Shown piece after piece: positions 45,340 through 54,660 of a stretch of DNA of 64,000 bases (position 1 is the first letter of the stretch; the number at the start of each line of letters is the position of its first letter). Below the pieces are notes generated by a model. That model was not told where the DNA came from, searched no databases, and was given only the letters and a program-made list of their open reading frames with translations. Where the stretch lies: NCBI GenBank assembly GCA_964404255.1, contig CAYOJJ010000010.1:62001-126000 (forward strand), in the 5' to 3' direction. Source of the DNA: JAFDZW01 sp964404255. GTDB taxonomy: Bacteria > Bacteroidota > Ignavibacteria > Palsa-1295. A program made the translations under genes and the position numbers.

Positions 45340-46944
45340 TTAATGGTATTTCTTGAAAAGTATCGAATCCGCTGCCCGATGCCATTGCTCGATATACGGG
45401 CGTAACGGATACGTATGAATCATCTCCAATGCCCGCGAAAACGATTGTTCCGCCTGCGAATGATAATAGAGCCCAAGCTCCGATCTTCCGAGCCAGTAGT
45501 AGCCTATCGAAGGATCGAAGCGGATAATATCGGCTGCAAGGCTCATTCCCTGCTTAAACCACTGTATCGCTTCATGTTGGCGGCCCAGTGTTTTCAGGAG
45601 TTCTGCATACCATATCGAGGCACCGATGGAATGATATTGGTTTGCCGTATCATTCACCAGAGCAAAGGCTTCAAGAAAGGCTTCCTCTGCAAGGGCGGCT
45701 TTGCCCGCAACCATTGCCGTTCTTGCCAAGGCAAACCATGGCAGCGGTGAAGAAGAATAAAGCGATAGCGCTTTGTTGCCAAGTTCGAGGCCGCTTTGTA
45801 TTTCCAAATCATGTTCGACCGAGACCCGGCTAAGCGTGGCAAGAATACTCCAATGTTCGTTGAAACGAAGAAGCATTTCATTCATTAGCGATCTCACAGC
45901 GCTCCTATCTTTTCGCTCACTATTGATAGCAAGCGCCACTTCATATTTTCGCCGATCGTTAGGCTCAAGCCGGATAGCTTCGGCGATCGCCTCGGCGGCG
46001 ACATCAAGATCGGCACTCCAAAAACGGCACTGTGCCAGCAAATGCCAGGCCATGGGATTTGCGCTATGCATCTGCACCAGTCTTTCGGTTGTTTCTATAG
46101 CGGTTGCTAAGCGGTTGCTTGCCGCAAAGAAAAGTATTTCTATCCGTTTTGCTTCCATACTTTCCGGCTGTTCGGCAAGCAGCGTAGAAAGCAGGCGCCT
46201 GGTTCGCTTTCCTTCGGCACCTTCAAGCAGCCTTTTGGTACATCGATCTTCGATTTGCTTGGCCAGCACATACGGGTTTTCCGGAGCAAGCTGTTCTAAG
46301 AGTAGGAGTGTAGCATCGGCTTGCACCAGATGTCCCTCGAGGCGTTCGGCCGAGTGACGCAAGAGCAGCGCCGGGACGTTCTCAGGTTCAATCGAGAGTA
46401 ATTGCCCGAGCGAATCCAGTGCCCCATTCATTATATCGTAATGAAACTGCTGCCTCGCTAACCCAAGCAATGAAGCTACTACCGATGAAGATCGTTGAGA
46501 CGATCTGGCCGCCGCTTCGAATGAAGCAATGGCCGATCTTTTTTTTCCTCTGCAGGCATCGAGCATTCCCTGAATGTGATGTTTTGTTGCCGCCTCTGCT
46601 ACCAGCGCAAGAGCCTGTTGATATTCGTCTTCCGCATCGTGAAGACGGTCTTGAAACTCATAAATTTTTGCCAGGGCTAAACGGGCGCCGCATTCGATGG
46701 GGCGCTGAAGAATCACCGCCCGATACTCGGCTGCCGCTTCCTCCCACCGTCCTGCCTGAAACAGAAGCATGGCCGCCTCTAATCGTTTTTTCCACCCGCT
46801 CGGATGTTTTTCGATATAGCGGCGCAATGTTTCAAGCTTCTGTTCCTGGCGGATCGGCTTGGATTCGGCTACCTGCCGGACCGTTACTTCCAGTCCTGTT
46901 GGTCGAGATAGCGTTCGTGCTGACAAGAAATGTGTTCGAGGCAT
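45340..46944 (-). CDS. TPR-repeat protein
   Basis: 534 residues composed of tetratricopeptide repeats from about residue 40 to the end. Examples: LLFQAGRWEEAAAEYRAVI, KIYEFQDRLHDAEDEYQQAL, ESFSRALEMIH-like C-terminal helices. No signal peptide, so likely cytoplasmic scaffold. It begins 61 bp inside the sigma-factor gene, which implies coupled expression; a later in-frame Met would remove the first repeat helices. A TPR protein next to a sigma factor could bind either the sigma factor or the cluster products. Confidence 0.78.
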   Translation of the reverse strand: MPRTHFLSARTLSRPTGLEVTVRQVAESKPIRQEQKLETLRRYIEKHPSGWKKRLEAAMLLFQAGRWEEAAAEYRAVILQRPIECGARLALAKIYEFQDRLHDAEDEYQQALALVAEAATKHHIQGMLDACRGKKRSAIASFEAAARSSQRSSSVVASLLGLARQQFHYDIMNGALDSLGQLLSIEPENVPALLLRHSAERLEGHLVQADATLLLLEQLAPENPYVLAKQIEDRCTKRLLEGAEGKRTRRLLSTLLAEQPESMEAKRIEILFFAASNRLATAIETTERLVQMHSANPMAWHLLAQCRFWSADLDVAAEAIAEAIRLEPNDRRKYEVALAINSERKDRSAVRSLMNEMLLRFNEHWSILATLSRVSVEHDLEIQSGLELGNKALSLYSSSPLPWFALARTAMVAGKAALAEEAFLEAFALVNDTANQYHSIGASIWYAELLKTLGRQHEAIQWFKQGMSLAADIIRFDPSIGYYWLGRSELGLYYHSQAEQSFSRALEMIHTYPLRPYIEQWHRAADSILFKKYH

Positions 46945-47690
46945 GTTGCGGTAAGGTCGAAAATGATGGCGAGATCTACTACCGTCATATCGGTTGTTAT
47001 GGTATGATCGGCTGATAAGATCGAACTCGGCTGTCGATCGGCACCGATAGGTGTCTTCGAAATACCGTCTCCGGTACGCAAGTACCAGAATAACTGCTCT
47101 CGTAAATAATCGCGAGCCTTTTGAATTCGTTTATAGGTGGTATCGAGGCTTATCCCAAGCATTCTGGCGATCTCGGAAAAAGAATGTTGGTGGATGTATT
47201 TGAAGAGGAATGGTAATCGAAGTTCCTGAGAGAGGGTCTCGATGGCTTCTTCGAGTATCATTCGCTGCTCTTCGGCAAGCACTAACAGCTCCGGTGTATC
47301 GGGCATTGCGAGCGCCGCTTCAGTACGCGGCTCCTCCCGTTCTTCCAACCGCTCATAGAGAGCTTCCCGGCGTTTACGATTTCGCAACGCATCGATACAG
47401 ATATTATGGGTCAACTTCCAGATCCAGGATGAAAGATCTTCGATCACTGCACCGGCATGGAATTTTTCAAACGCGAGCATCCGCGCATTACAAAATGCTT
47501 CTTCGGCTTCCATTCTATCACCCCCGAACAGATACAGACAGTAGCTCATTAAGCGGCTGCTTTGGGCTTCCCATACCTTCCAGAATGGTAAGGGGGTCGA
47601 AGATTCTTTCACGGATGCCGATGTTGATCGGATCGGCACCCGATAGGTCGAAATACTTTCCATACTACATTTCAAATAAGGCACTGCCAT
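46884..47690 (-). CDS. sigma-70 family (ECF-like) factor with C-terminal extension
   Basis: 268-residue sigma factor. Region 2: AEEAFCNARMLAFEKF then WIWKLTHNICIDALRNRKRR. Region 4 helix-turn-helix: LSQELRLPFLFKYIHQHSFSEIARMLGISL with TTYKRIQKARDYLREQL. About 70 further residues (from RTGDGISK to the end) follow region 4, which is longer than a normal ECF factor, and no separate anti-sigma gene is seen; the tail may be regulatory. Internal Met at start 47663 (MESISTY) is an alternative. First gene of the minus-strand cluster, so the likely local regulator. Overlaps the TPR gene by 61 bp. Confidence 0.83.
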   Translation of the reverse strand: MAVPYLKCSMESISTYRVPIRSTSASVKESSTPLPFWKVWEAQSSRLMSYCLYLFGGDRMEAEEAFCNARMLAFEKFHAGAVIEDLSSWIWKLTHNICIDALRNRKRREALYERLEEREEPRTEAALAMPDTPELLVLAEEQRMILEEAIETLSQELRLPFLFKYIHQHSFSEIARMLGISLDTTYKRIQKARDYLREQLFWYLRTGDGISKTPIGADRQPSSILSADHTITTDMTVVDLAIIFDLTATCLEHISCQHERYLDQQDWK

Positions 47691-47986
47691 GCCGTCTTTC
47701 AGAGAGATGAAAGGCGCCCAATGGGTGCGTATGCAATCTATTGTATTGCTAATCCGGCTGACTCAATATAGTATAATGGCTCATAACGCAATCGTCATGA
47801 GGGGTGTGGTCTGCTCGTCCACAAATATTACAACCGGCCTCATTGTGTTGTTAAGAAGCAGGACGTATCAAATGCATTGCAAGCTTATGCATTGTCTCTG
47901 CTGCATCAGTCATTAGCCTACAATACAAATATACACGGGAGTGATTACTCTGCTACTACTCAAAAACTACTCAAATGCATATTTTA
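47691..47986. other. 296-bp intergenic region
   Basis: This gap separates the sigma-factor gene (start at 47690) from the 3' end of the DUF2723 gene (47987), both on the minus strand, so it should hold the promoter of the 16-kb cluster. I see an AT-rich patch (47766-47775, tataatgg read on plus) and no strong terminator hairpin. No recognisable RNA gene or ORF. Confidence 0.4.
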
Positions 47987-50917
47987 TTATTTGATAATTT
48001 TAATCGGCGATGAAGTTACAGTTGTATCGGTATGTAATTGATCCCGCAAACCATTTCGGTGGCGCAACAACGGCTTAAAATCTGCCGGTATTTCGCTATC
48101 GGGCATTTTCTTCTGGCCGAGCAATTCTTCATAGATTTTCAGGGCTGCTGCTTTATCCCCTTTATCTTCCAGTTTTCTTCCTTCTATTTCTCGTAAATGT
48201 ACTTTCATTTGCGCGGCGATTCCCGGATCGTTACTTTTTTGAATAAGCTCATTGTAATTTCTTTGAGCTTCATCATACTCGCCGGTAAGCAGGTATAAAT
48301 TGGCGAGGCGGTACTGGCGCTGGATCTTCAGCGCCGGCGCCCAACCCGGTTCTTTCAACTGGCTCACGGCATAAGCAGCATACTCTCTTACTTTTGCTTT
48401 ATTGCCTATCTGATCATAGAAATCGGCAATAATATCTGCCGGGTACACATCGCAATTCATTTGTGCCGGCGGCAGCCGCTTTTCCATCAGGTCCATCGTT
48501 TTTGTTGCTTCGTCCTTGCGGGCATGTTCCAGTGCCCAGGAAGCATAGCGCATAAAGGCCATCGAATAATTGAAGGCAAAATTCTTATCGATATAACCAA
48601 TACCCGCAGTAGGATCGCTGAAGGTGCGGATAAGTCCTGCACGAGCCGGGGCCTGTGAAGCAGAAGCCGGGGCTTCAAAAAGAAATTGTTTTAATCGCGC
48701 TTCGTTCACTCCACCTCCATATCCGGAATTATCTTTAGCAGATATGACCGGCGTTATCCGTAAGGCCATCCCTTCGGCAGCAAGATTATTATCCAGGCCG
48801 AGACGCTTATTTTCCGGCACTGTGACTGAGAAATAGATCGGGCGGCTGTTAATGTTCGATCGGACGATATCGAAAGCTACCTGATCTGAAGTCGTGTACA
48901 TAAAATTCTTACCCACATCGTAGGAGCCGAGATATTTCCATACCAGTTCCATTGCTTCTTTGCCATTATCGCCCGTGATCTGACGAACCGTTTCTGCCGA
49001 GAGCGGAATGGTGACAATGTGTGCCGGTTCGTTCTTTGCTGTTAGCGCTGAGGGATCGTCGCTCGCGATAAGCTCTTTTAATTTGGTATCGGTGAAGTTA
49101 GGATCGCTGAAAGCGATCTTCTTCGCACCCCACGGCTCATTATTTTTAAGCTGATCGATATACCAGGCAAAGTTAGCGAAATTCAGCAGAACGATACGCA
49201 CATCCCGCCGAATACCATAGACATCCTGCAAACACCACAGCGGGAAGGTATCGTTATCGCCGCTCGTGAAGAGAATGGCATCCTTATCACAGCTTTGAAG
49301 AATATTATAGGCGCAATCGAACGGTACGTAGTTACCTTTGCGCGAATACTCCGCCCATTTCGAACTTTGAGAGAACGGCTGCCCACTTGCCAGACCGATA
49401 AGACCGACACATAAATTGACCGGAGCAAGAATAAGGCAACAACCGAGTACCAACCCCATTTTAACCGGGCTTGCATCTTCGCTACTCTCTTCGATTTTTT
49501 CATCGGGGTTCTGTTTCTTTTTGGCGATGGTTTCCATCAACCCCGTTGCTCCGATACCGACCCAAATAGCAAAGATATAATACGAGCCGACATAAAAGTA
49601 ATCGCGTTCGCGTTCGGTTGGGTCCTGCGTATTCTGGAAGAGCGCGGAAACAATACCGAGCGTAAGAAACATGAGCATAATAGATAGCGCGCGTTTCGGA
49701 TCGCGGCGAAAATGCCAGTATAATCCGAACAAGCCGAGAAAGAAGGGAATACCCCAGGTCTTTGTCCAATCGGTCGGCGCATCCTGGCGGTCGTCTTTTC
49801 TTCCGATAAAATTCCAATAGAGATAGCGGTTCGATAAATGATCGATCTGGTACTTCCACATAAAATCCAGATCGCTGGAATATTTGGAGGGGTCCCATGT
49901 CGGGCCGGTTTTTTGTCCGAATTCATCGGGCGCCCGGCGGGGCCAGAAGCCCCGATCGCCGTATTGATCGCGCTCGAGATAATGCTTCATCAGGGAAAAA
50001 TTACTCGGGGCATCGAGATTCATGGGAGTATTCTGCTTCGAACGGATCATCACCATCGCATAGGTCGAGTATCCGATAATAATGAATAGTATTGCCCATA
50101 AACTAAGATTGAGCGTTGCTTTTTGCTCGCGGTTCGAATACCAGATACCACCGATAAGCGCCACCAGCAGACCTACCGTTACATACGGCATCGGAGCAAG
50201 CCAGCCGATCAGTTTTGTAAGAACGATCTTATAAACGATAACGAACCCAAGCAAAGAAGCCGCAGCCGTTTTTAACCACGTCACAATAGTTGGATTATCG
50301 TCGCGCCGGTAATAGATCAGCATAAAAATGGTGAAGATCGTCAGGACAATGATCTGGTGCGCACTCAGCCCGACGCCGAACACATAACTCATTAATAGCA
50401 GGTACTTCTCACTTCCTTCTTCATCGGCTTTATCATAATACACCAATGCCATCCACAGGAGCAAGGCGATAAAGAACATGGTAAAGGCATAGACCTCACA
50501 TTCGAGAGCATTGAACCAAAAGCTATCGGTAAAAATATATGTCGTTGCAGCTACGAATGCTCCTCCATAAGCCATGATCATCTGGCTTGTGGTTTGTGGT
50601 TTCCCTTTCCAGAAGGCAATAAGCCGGACTGCCGAAAGATAGAGCAGCATAACCGTTGCCGAAGCGAACAAGACCGAGAAGAAATTATAGCGGCCGACGA
50701 GATCGCCCTGCACCGGAAGCATCATGAACAGACGACCCAATAAAGTCCATAATGGTGCACCCGGCGGATGGGGTACCTGTAATGCCCAGGCCGAGGCGGC
50801 AAATTCGCCGCAGTCCCAAAATGATACCGAAGGCTGCATCGTCGTATAATAGACGATGAAAGCAATAAGAAAGGAAGCTCCGGCGAGCAAATAATGGATC
50901 GTTCTATTCGAGTTCAT
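47987..50917 (-). CDS. DUF2723 family membrane protein (GT-C-like)
   Basis: 976 residues from Met 50917 (MNSNRTIHYLL). An upstream ATG at 50965 would add 16 residues before the first helix. About eleven transmembrane segments in the first half, with the family signature FWDCGEFAASAWAL and HPPGAPLWTLLGRLF in the first large loop. This is the GT-C/PMT-like arrangement of DUF2723 (TMEM260-type) proteins, in which an Asp in this loop is proposed to be catalytic; human TMEM260 is an O-mannosyltransferase. The C-terminal part is soluble and TPR-like (ANLYLLTGEYDEAQRNYNEL). It is divergent from a GT4 gene, consistent with glycan or protein-glycosylation work. Activity in bacteria is inferred. Confidence 0.82.
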   Translation of the reverse strand: MNSNRTIHYLLAGASFLIAFIVYYTTMQPSVSFWDCGEFAASAWALQVPHPPGAPLWTLLGRLFMMLPVQGDLVGRYNFFSVLFASATVMLLYLSAVRLIAFWKGKPQTTSQMIMAYGGAFVAATTYIFTDSFWFNALECEVYAFTMFFIALLLWMALVYYDKADEEGSEKYLLLMSYVFGVGLSAHQIIVLTIFTIFMLIYYRRDDNPTIVTWLKTAAASLLGFVIVYKIVLTKLIGWLAPMPYVTVGLLVALIGGIWYSNREQKATLNLSLWAILFIIIGYSTYAMVMIRSKQNTPMNLDAPSNFSLMKHYLERDQYGDRGFWPRRAPDEFGQKTGPTWDPSKYSSDLDFMWKYQIDHLSNRYLYWNFIGRKDDRQDAPTDWTKTWGIPFFLGLFGLYWHFRRDPKRALSIMLMFLTLGIVSALFQNTQDPTERERDYFYVGSYYIFAIWVGIGATGLMETIAKKKQNPDEKIEESSEDASPVKMGLVLGCCLILAPVNLCVGLIGLASGQPFSQSSKWAEYSRKGNYVPFDCAYNILQSCDKDAILFTSGDNDTFPLWCLQDVYGIRRDVRIVLLNFANFAWYIDQLKNNEPWGAKKIAFSDPNFTDTKLKELIASDDPSALTAKNEPAHIVTIPLSAETVRQITGDNGKEAMELVWKYLGSYDVGKNFMYTTSDQVAFDIVRSNINSRPIYFSVTVPENKRLGLDNNLAAEGMALRITPVISAKDNSGYGGGVNEARLKQFLFEAPASASQAPARAGLIRTFSDPTAGIGYIDKNFAFNYSMAFMRYASWALEHARKDEATKTMDLMEKRLPPAQMNCDVYPADIIADFYDQIGNKAKVREYAAYAVSQLKEPGWAPALKIQRQYRLANLYLLTGEYDEAQRNYNELIQKSNDPGIAAQMKVHLREIEGRKLEDKGDKAAALKIYEELLGQKKMPDSEIPADFKPLLRHRNGLRDQLHTDTTVTSSPIKIIK

Positions 50918-51046
50918 TGTGCCAAAAATACGACACTCTATTTCAGTTATTATGAAGAAACTCATACCGTTGACTATGTGTCTGATTGTACTTAAATTAC
51001 CGTTCGTTTTTAGCCGCAGTTACCCTACCTACTTTTTGTTCGATAG

Positions 51047-52159
51047 GTGAATATTCTGGTAATAAACTGGCAGGACTGGACCAACCCGCTTTCGGGTGGG
51101 GCGGAGATCCATTTGCATGAAACCTTCAAGCGAATCGTGCGAATGGGCCACTCGGTGACGCTTCTGTGCTGCCATTACCCTGGCGCAGCAAAAAAAGAAA
51201 TCATCGACGGTATTACTATTATAAGAAGAGGAAGCCGAAATACTTTTAATATTGTCGTCCCTTTCCATTATCTGTTCTGGCTTCGCAACGAAGGGTTTGA
51301 TGTGGTGATCGACGATATCAATAAGATTCCTTTTTATACTCCACTCTTTATCCGTAAGCCTCTTATAGCATTGTGTCATCATTTCTTCGGACGGACGATC
51401 TTTCAGGAGGTTGGGGGTATTCCGGGTCTGTACGTGTATCTCAGCGAATTGCTCGTACCATTTATTTATAGGAAAGTACCTTTTCTTACCGTTTCTCCTT
51501 CAACGATAGAAGAATTGTGCACTCATGGTTTTTCACCGTCGCAATTCACGCTGGCAATGAATGCTATCGATCATGAATTGCTTACTACTTCATCGGTGCA
51601 AAAAAGCTCTCATCCGCTTTTTGCCTATTTCGGGAGGCTAAAAAAATATAAACAGGTCGATCAATTGCTTCACGCTTTTGCTATTGTCCGTAAGCAGCTT
51701 CCAACGGCGGAATTGCTTATCGTCGGCCGTGGAGACGATGAAAGTCGCTTAAAAGCGATCGCTTCAAAACTTAATCTTGGTACTTCCTGCCAATTCATCG
51801 GTTATCTTCCTCAACAAGAGAAGCCCGCAATGCTCGGTAAGCTATGGGCTGTCATCAATCCTTCCATTAAAGAAGGATGGGGTATTGTAAATATAGAAGC
51901 CAATGCCTGCGGCACCCCGGCGATTGCGGCCGATAGTCCGGGGCTGCGAGATTCGGTTCGTGATGGAGAGACCGGCTTATTATACCCATGCGGCAATAGT
52001 GAAGCACTCGCCGAAAAAATGATCGCTCTTTCTAAAGACGACCGCCTTAGAAAACAATTAAGCGAGAACGGTATTCTCTTTGCAAAACACTTTACCTGGG
52101 AAACAACCGCAGCAGCCGTTATTCAACAGCTTTCCGATACCTTGCGCCTACAGATATAG
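51047..52159 (+). CDS. family 4 glycosyltransferase
   Basis: GT-B fold glycosyltransferase, 370 residues. Starts at GTG 51047, where the first Rossmann strand (ILVINW) begins; no better ATG lies upstream. N-terminal acceptor domain with SGGAEIHLHETFKRI; C-terminal donor domain with FAYFGRLKKYKQVDQLL, IVGRGDDE and the GT4 motif EGWGIVNIEANACGTPAIA (E-x7-E). A TACTTTTTG sequence just before the start resembles a -7 element but is too close to be certain. Transcribed away from the DUF2723 gene and ends 17 bp from the converging lipoprotein gene. Sugar donor not predictable. Confidence 0.88.
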   Translation: MNILVINWQDWTNPLSGGAEIHLHETFKRIVRMGHSVTLLCCHYPGAAKKEIIDGITIIRRGSRNTFNIVVPFHYLFWLRNEGFDVVIDDINKIPFYTPLFIRKPLIALCHHFFGRTIFQEVGGIPGLYVYLSELLVPFIYRKVPFLTVSPSTIEELCTHGFSPSQFTLAMNAIDHELLTTSSVQKSSHPLFAYFGRLKKYKQVDQLLHAFAIVRKQLPTAELLIVGRGDDESRLKAIASKLNLGTSCQFIGYLPQQEKPAMLGKLWAVINPSIKEGWGIVNIEANACGTPAIAADSPGLRDSVRDGETGLLYPCGNSEALAEKMIALSKDDRLRKQLSENGILFAKHFTWETTAAAVIQQLSDTLRLQI

Positions 52160-52176
52160 AACCAAGAACCGGCCAG

Positions 52177-54516
52177 CTATTGTAATTTCCAGATACGAAT
52201 TTTTCCCGAACCGGAAACAGCCATATATTTTTCCGATCGGCTTATTTTTAATTCCGAGACATCCATATCCGATGGCCATGGTCGTGACGAGACCGTGCCA
52301 TTGGCTATATTTATTGTCTGTATAATATATCCATTATCTACCTGCAATAAAGAATAGGCATAATGTTTTGTCACCACCGGCATCATTGCCGAACCTGGTA
52401 CCGGAGTAAGGGTATTTACTTTTTCGAAGGACTTGGTGTCATAATAGTTGTACATTGTTCCGTCTGCGGAGATACCAAGGGTGGTACCATCTTCGGAAAA
52501 AAAGCAATTAGCCGAATTGGTCTCTTTAGGCACTTTACGAATTTCTTCTGCGGATGATAGGTCCCAGGTAGTGAATGAAGGATGAGTATCATCCATATCT
52601 CCAAATATTATTGTTCCTTCTTCATGATTATAACCGAAGGCTCCTGCCAGATGTCGGCCTCCACCCGCGAGAGGCACCGGGACGTGCATCGTTTTAATCA
52701 AACTACCATTGATAGCGGAATATACCCGGAAACTGGAATCGGTAATGCTTTCATCATATATCCAGACAATCATTTTTGAGGCATCGTCTGACAAATAGCC
52801 ATGATCGCAATACGTCCAGGTCCGTAATATTCCGGTTGACCCGGAAATATCATAGATTAACGCTTTCGGGTAGGCATGACAAAGAATAGTATTATTATCG
52901 ACGCTCATATTCATTTCTCCTACATACTGATCCGATTCAAGGGTGATCGTCGAGCGTCGTTGTCCGTCCTTCGTATCGTAAATAAATACTTTCGGAATAT
53001 TATTTTCAATCGTGCTTACCGCCAAACGAGAACCATCCGGCGAAAGCGCTATATAATAATAGAGAAGGCTACTGGCAGGACTATCTAATTTGACTTCGAC
53101 ATACTTATCGGCAGTGGAAGCACAAAGTACTATTGGAGCGAGATCACGCGATTCTCCTGAACCAAGGGACTGAATGGTAGCCGGTACTGAAGTATTGCCA
53201 TTAACATCGCTGGCTGTCATTATCAGAGCTTTATTCGATGCAATGGTTGCTGAAAATACTCCGGAGGCAGAATAATGATAGGTAGAGTAGATACCATCGG
53301 TAAAGAATAACATCGCAGTTACAGGCGCTGTATTGCAATCGACAACTTTTCCATTCACTATTGCCGGACAAGGGGAATTTAAGGTAATGTCACCAAGTGT
53401 TGCCGTTTGCCCGGATTGCACACTAAACGAAACCGGAATATTTAAATAATACAATCCATTGTTATTATCGGCATTGATCTGTAATTGTAAATCTCTGTTT
53501 GCCGGTACACCTACAATGCGTAACCTTCCATCAGGGCCGGTATACCCCGTAAATTGAAATACCGTTACCGCAACGCCGCTAACGGGCGTGGTGCCACAAA
53601 GAACCCGTAATTCGACATCTCCCCAGTCAATGGGATAATCAAGATTCCAATCACTAAAATGAGTTATCGTGCCGGTATAACTATTTCCTGAAAGTGCAGC
53701 CGTACCTTCCTGCTTCCATAGACCGAGGGCCTCATCGAAATACCATAGTGGCATCGAAGCCGGCGCCGAAACATCGGAGGTTTTAGGATAGGTGATCGTC
53801 GCTGGTTTTGAAGGATCGAGCACTAATCGCTCGCCAACCGAACCGGTAAGTTCTGCTCTGACTACTCCACAGGAAGCTAGCCTCACATTCTTCCCGTCGG
53901 ACGCCTGTCCCATATTATCGCCGGAAAAGCAGGTCGAAAAAGAAGCCGATGCAGGGTCCAGGTATTTTGCTGCGATACTGACGGTACCATGATATGGCGA
54001 TCCAGAGGTCGTAAGAAAACTTTCCGGTTGAAAAGAAATTGAAGCGCCGCTCGATCCCAAGATCGTTATTTTGCCACCATCTGATGAAGAGACGTAATAT
54101 TCGGTGTTATCCGACATCATTGAAAGCTCGACCCTTGTCGTAGCAGATTCACCGGCAACAGCAGCTTTAGAAGAAATGAAATACCCCATTTTTTTTGCAA
54201 GCACGAGTACACGGTCTTTCGGGACGCGAATATCTTTGATAATAAAAAGTCCATGTTCATCGGTTATTGTATTCTGAGTACCAATAGTAATACTTACCGC
54301 TGAAATTGCTTTACCTTGCTCATCGACAACCCGGCCATAGACGGTAGTGACCGTTGTTGAACTATTCTCGGCAGGAGGATCGATAATATCACCCGTATGC
54401 TTCGAACAACCTATTATCATACTAATAATAATTGCAAATAAGCCAGCCAGGTATATCGTGGGGGCAATACTATGTTGTTGTCTCATAACGATGGATCTTC
54501 TAAGGAATCTATTCAT
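52177..54516 (-). CDS. lipoprotein with CarboxypepD_reg-like and beta-propeller-like regions (copy A)
   Basis: 779-residue predicted lipoprotein: long basic n-region, hydrophobic AGLFAIIISMIIG and lipidated Cys37 (IIGC). Residues ~60-130: carboxypeptidase-regulatory-like beta-sandwich (VYGRVVDEQGKAIS, DEHGLFIIKDI). Residues ~150-300: a domain with FSDWNLDYPI and WYFDEALGLWKQEG, common in surface lipoproteins of this clade. The C-terminal ~280 residues have WD-like repeats (LSPDGSRLAVST, FSEDGTTLGISADG, IRIWKLQ). Closely related in order and sequence to the gene at 54661-57006, so a tandem duplication. A hairpin overlaps the region just before the ATG. Confidence 0.8.
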   Translation of the reverse strand: MNRFLRRSIVMRQQHSIAPTIYLAGLFAIIISMIIGCSKHTGDIIDPPAENSSTTVTTVYGRVVDEQGKAISAVSITIGTQNTITDEHGLFIIKDIRVPKDRVLVLAKKMGYFISSKAAVAGESATTRVELSMMSDNTEYYVSSSDGGKITILGSSGASISFQPESFLTTSGSPYHGTVSIAAKYLDPASASFSTCFSGDNMGQASDGKNVRLASCGVVRAELTGSVGERLVLDPSKPATITYPKTSDVSAPASMPLWYFDEALGLWKQEGTAALSGNSYTGTITHFSDWNLDYPIDWGDVELRVLCGTTPVSGVAVTVFQFTGYTGPDGRLRIVGVPANRDLQLQINADNNNGLYYLNIPVSFSVQSGQTATLGDITLNSPCPAIVNGKVVDCNTAPVTAMLFFTDGIYSTYHYSASGVFSATIASNKALIMTASDVNGNTSVPATIQSLGSGESRDLAPIVLCASTADKYVEVKLDSPASSLLYYYIALSPDGSRLAVSTIENNIPKVFIYDTKDGQRRSTITLESDQYVGEMNMSVDNNTILCHAYPKALIYDISGSTGILRTWTYCDHGYLSDDASKMIVWIYDESITDSSFRVYSAINGSLIKTMHVPVPLAGGGRHLAGAFGYNHEEGTIIFGDMDDTHPSFTTWDLSSAEEIRKVPKETNSANCFFSEDGTTLGISADGTMYNYYDTKSFEKVNTLTPVPGSAMMPVVTKHYAYSLLQVDNGYIIQTINIANGTVSSRPWPSDMDVSELKISRSEKYMAVSGSGKIRIWKLQ

Positions 54517-54611
54517 ACAAAAAGGTAAAGGGAATTTACCTTTTATACAAGTCTCAAAAACAGCTATCGTTCCGCTTCAAAAATCATTTTAAATAATAAC
54601 TATTTCAGATA

Positions 54612-54641
54612 AAAAAGCCGGGGCAATTGCCCCGGCTTTTT
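54612..54641 (-). terminator. bidirectional rho-independent terminator
   Basis: Thirteen-pair perfect stem aaaaagccggggc (54612-54624) with gccccggcttttt (54629-54641) around loop aatt. The A-run on one side and T-run on the other let it work on both strands. It lies 20 bp after the stop of lipoprotein copy B (minus strand) and upstream of copy A, so the two copies are separate transcripts. Confidence 0.9.
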
Positions 54642-54660
54642 AACATCATCTGTCTATTGC

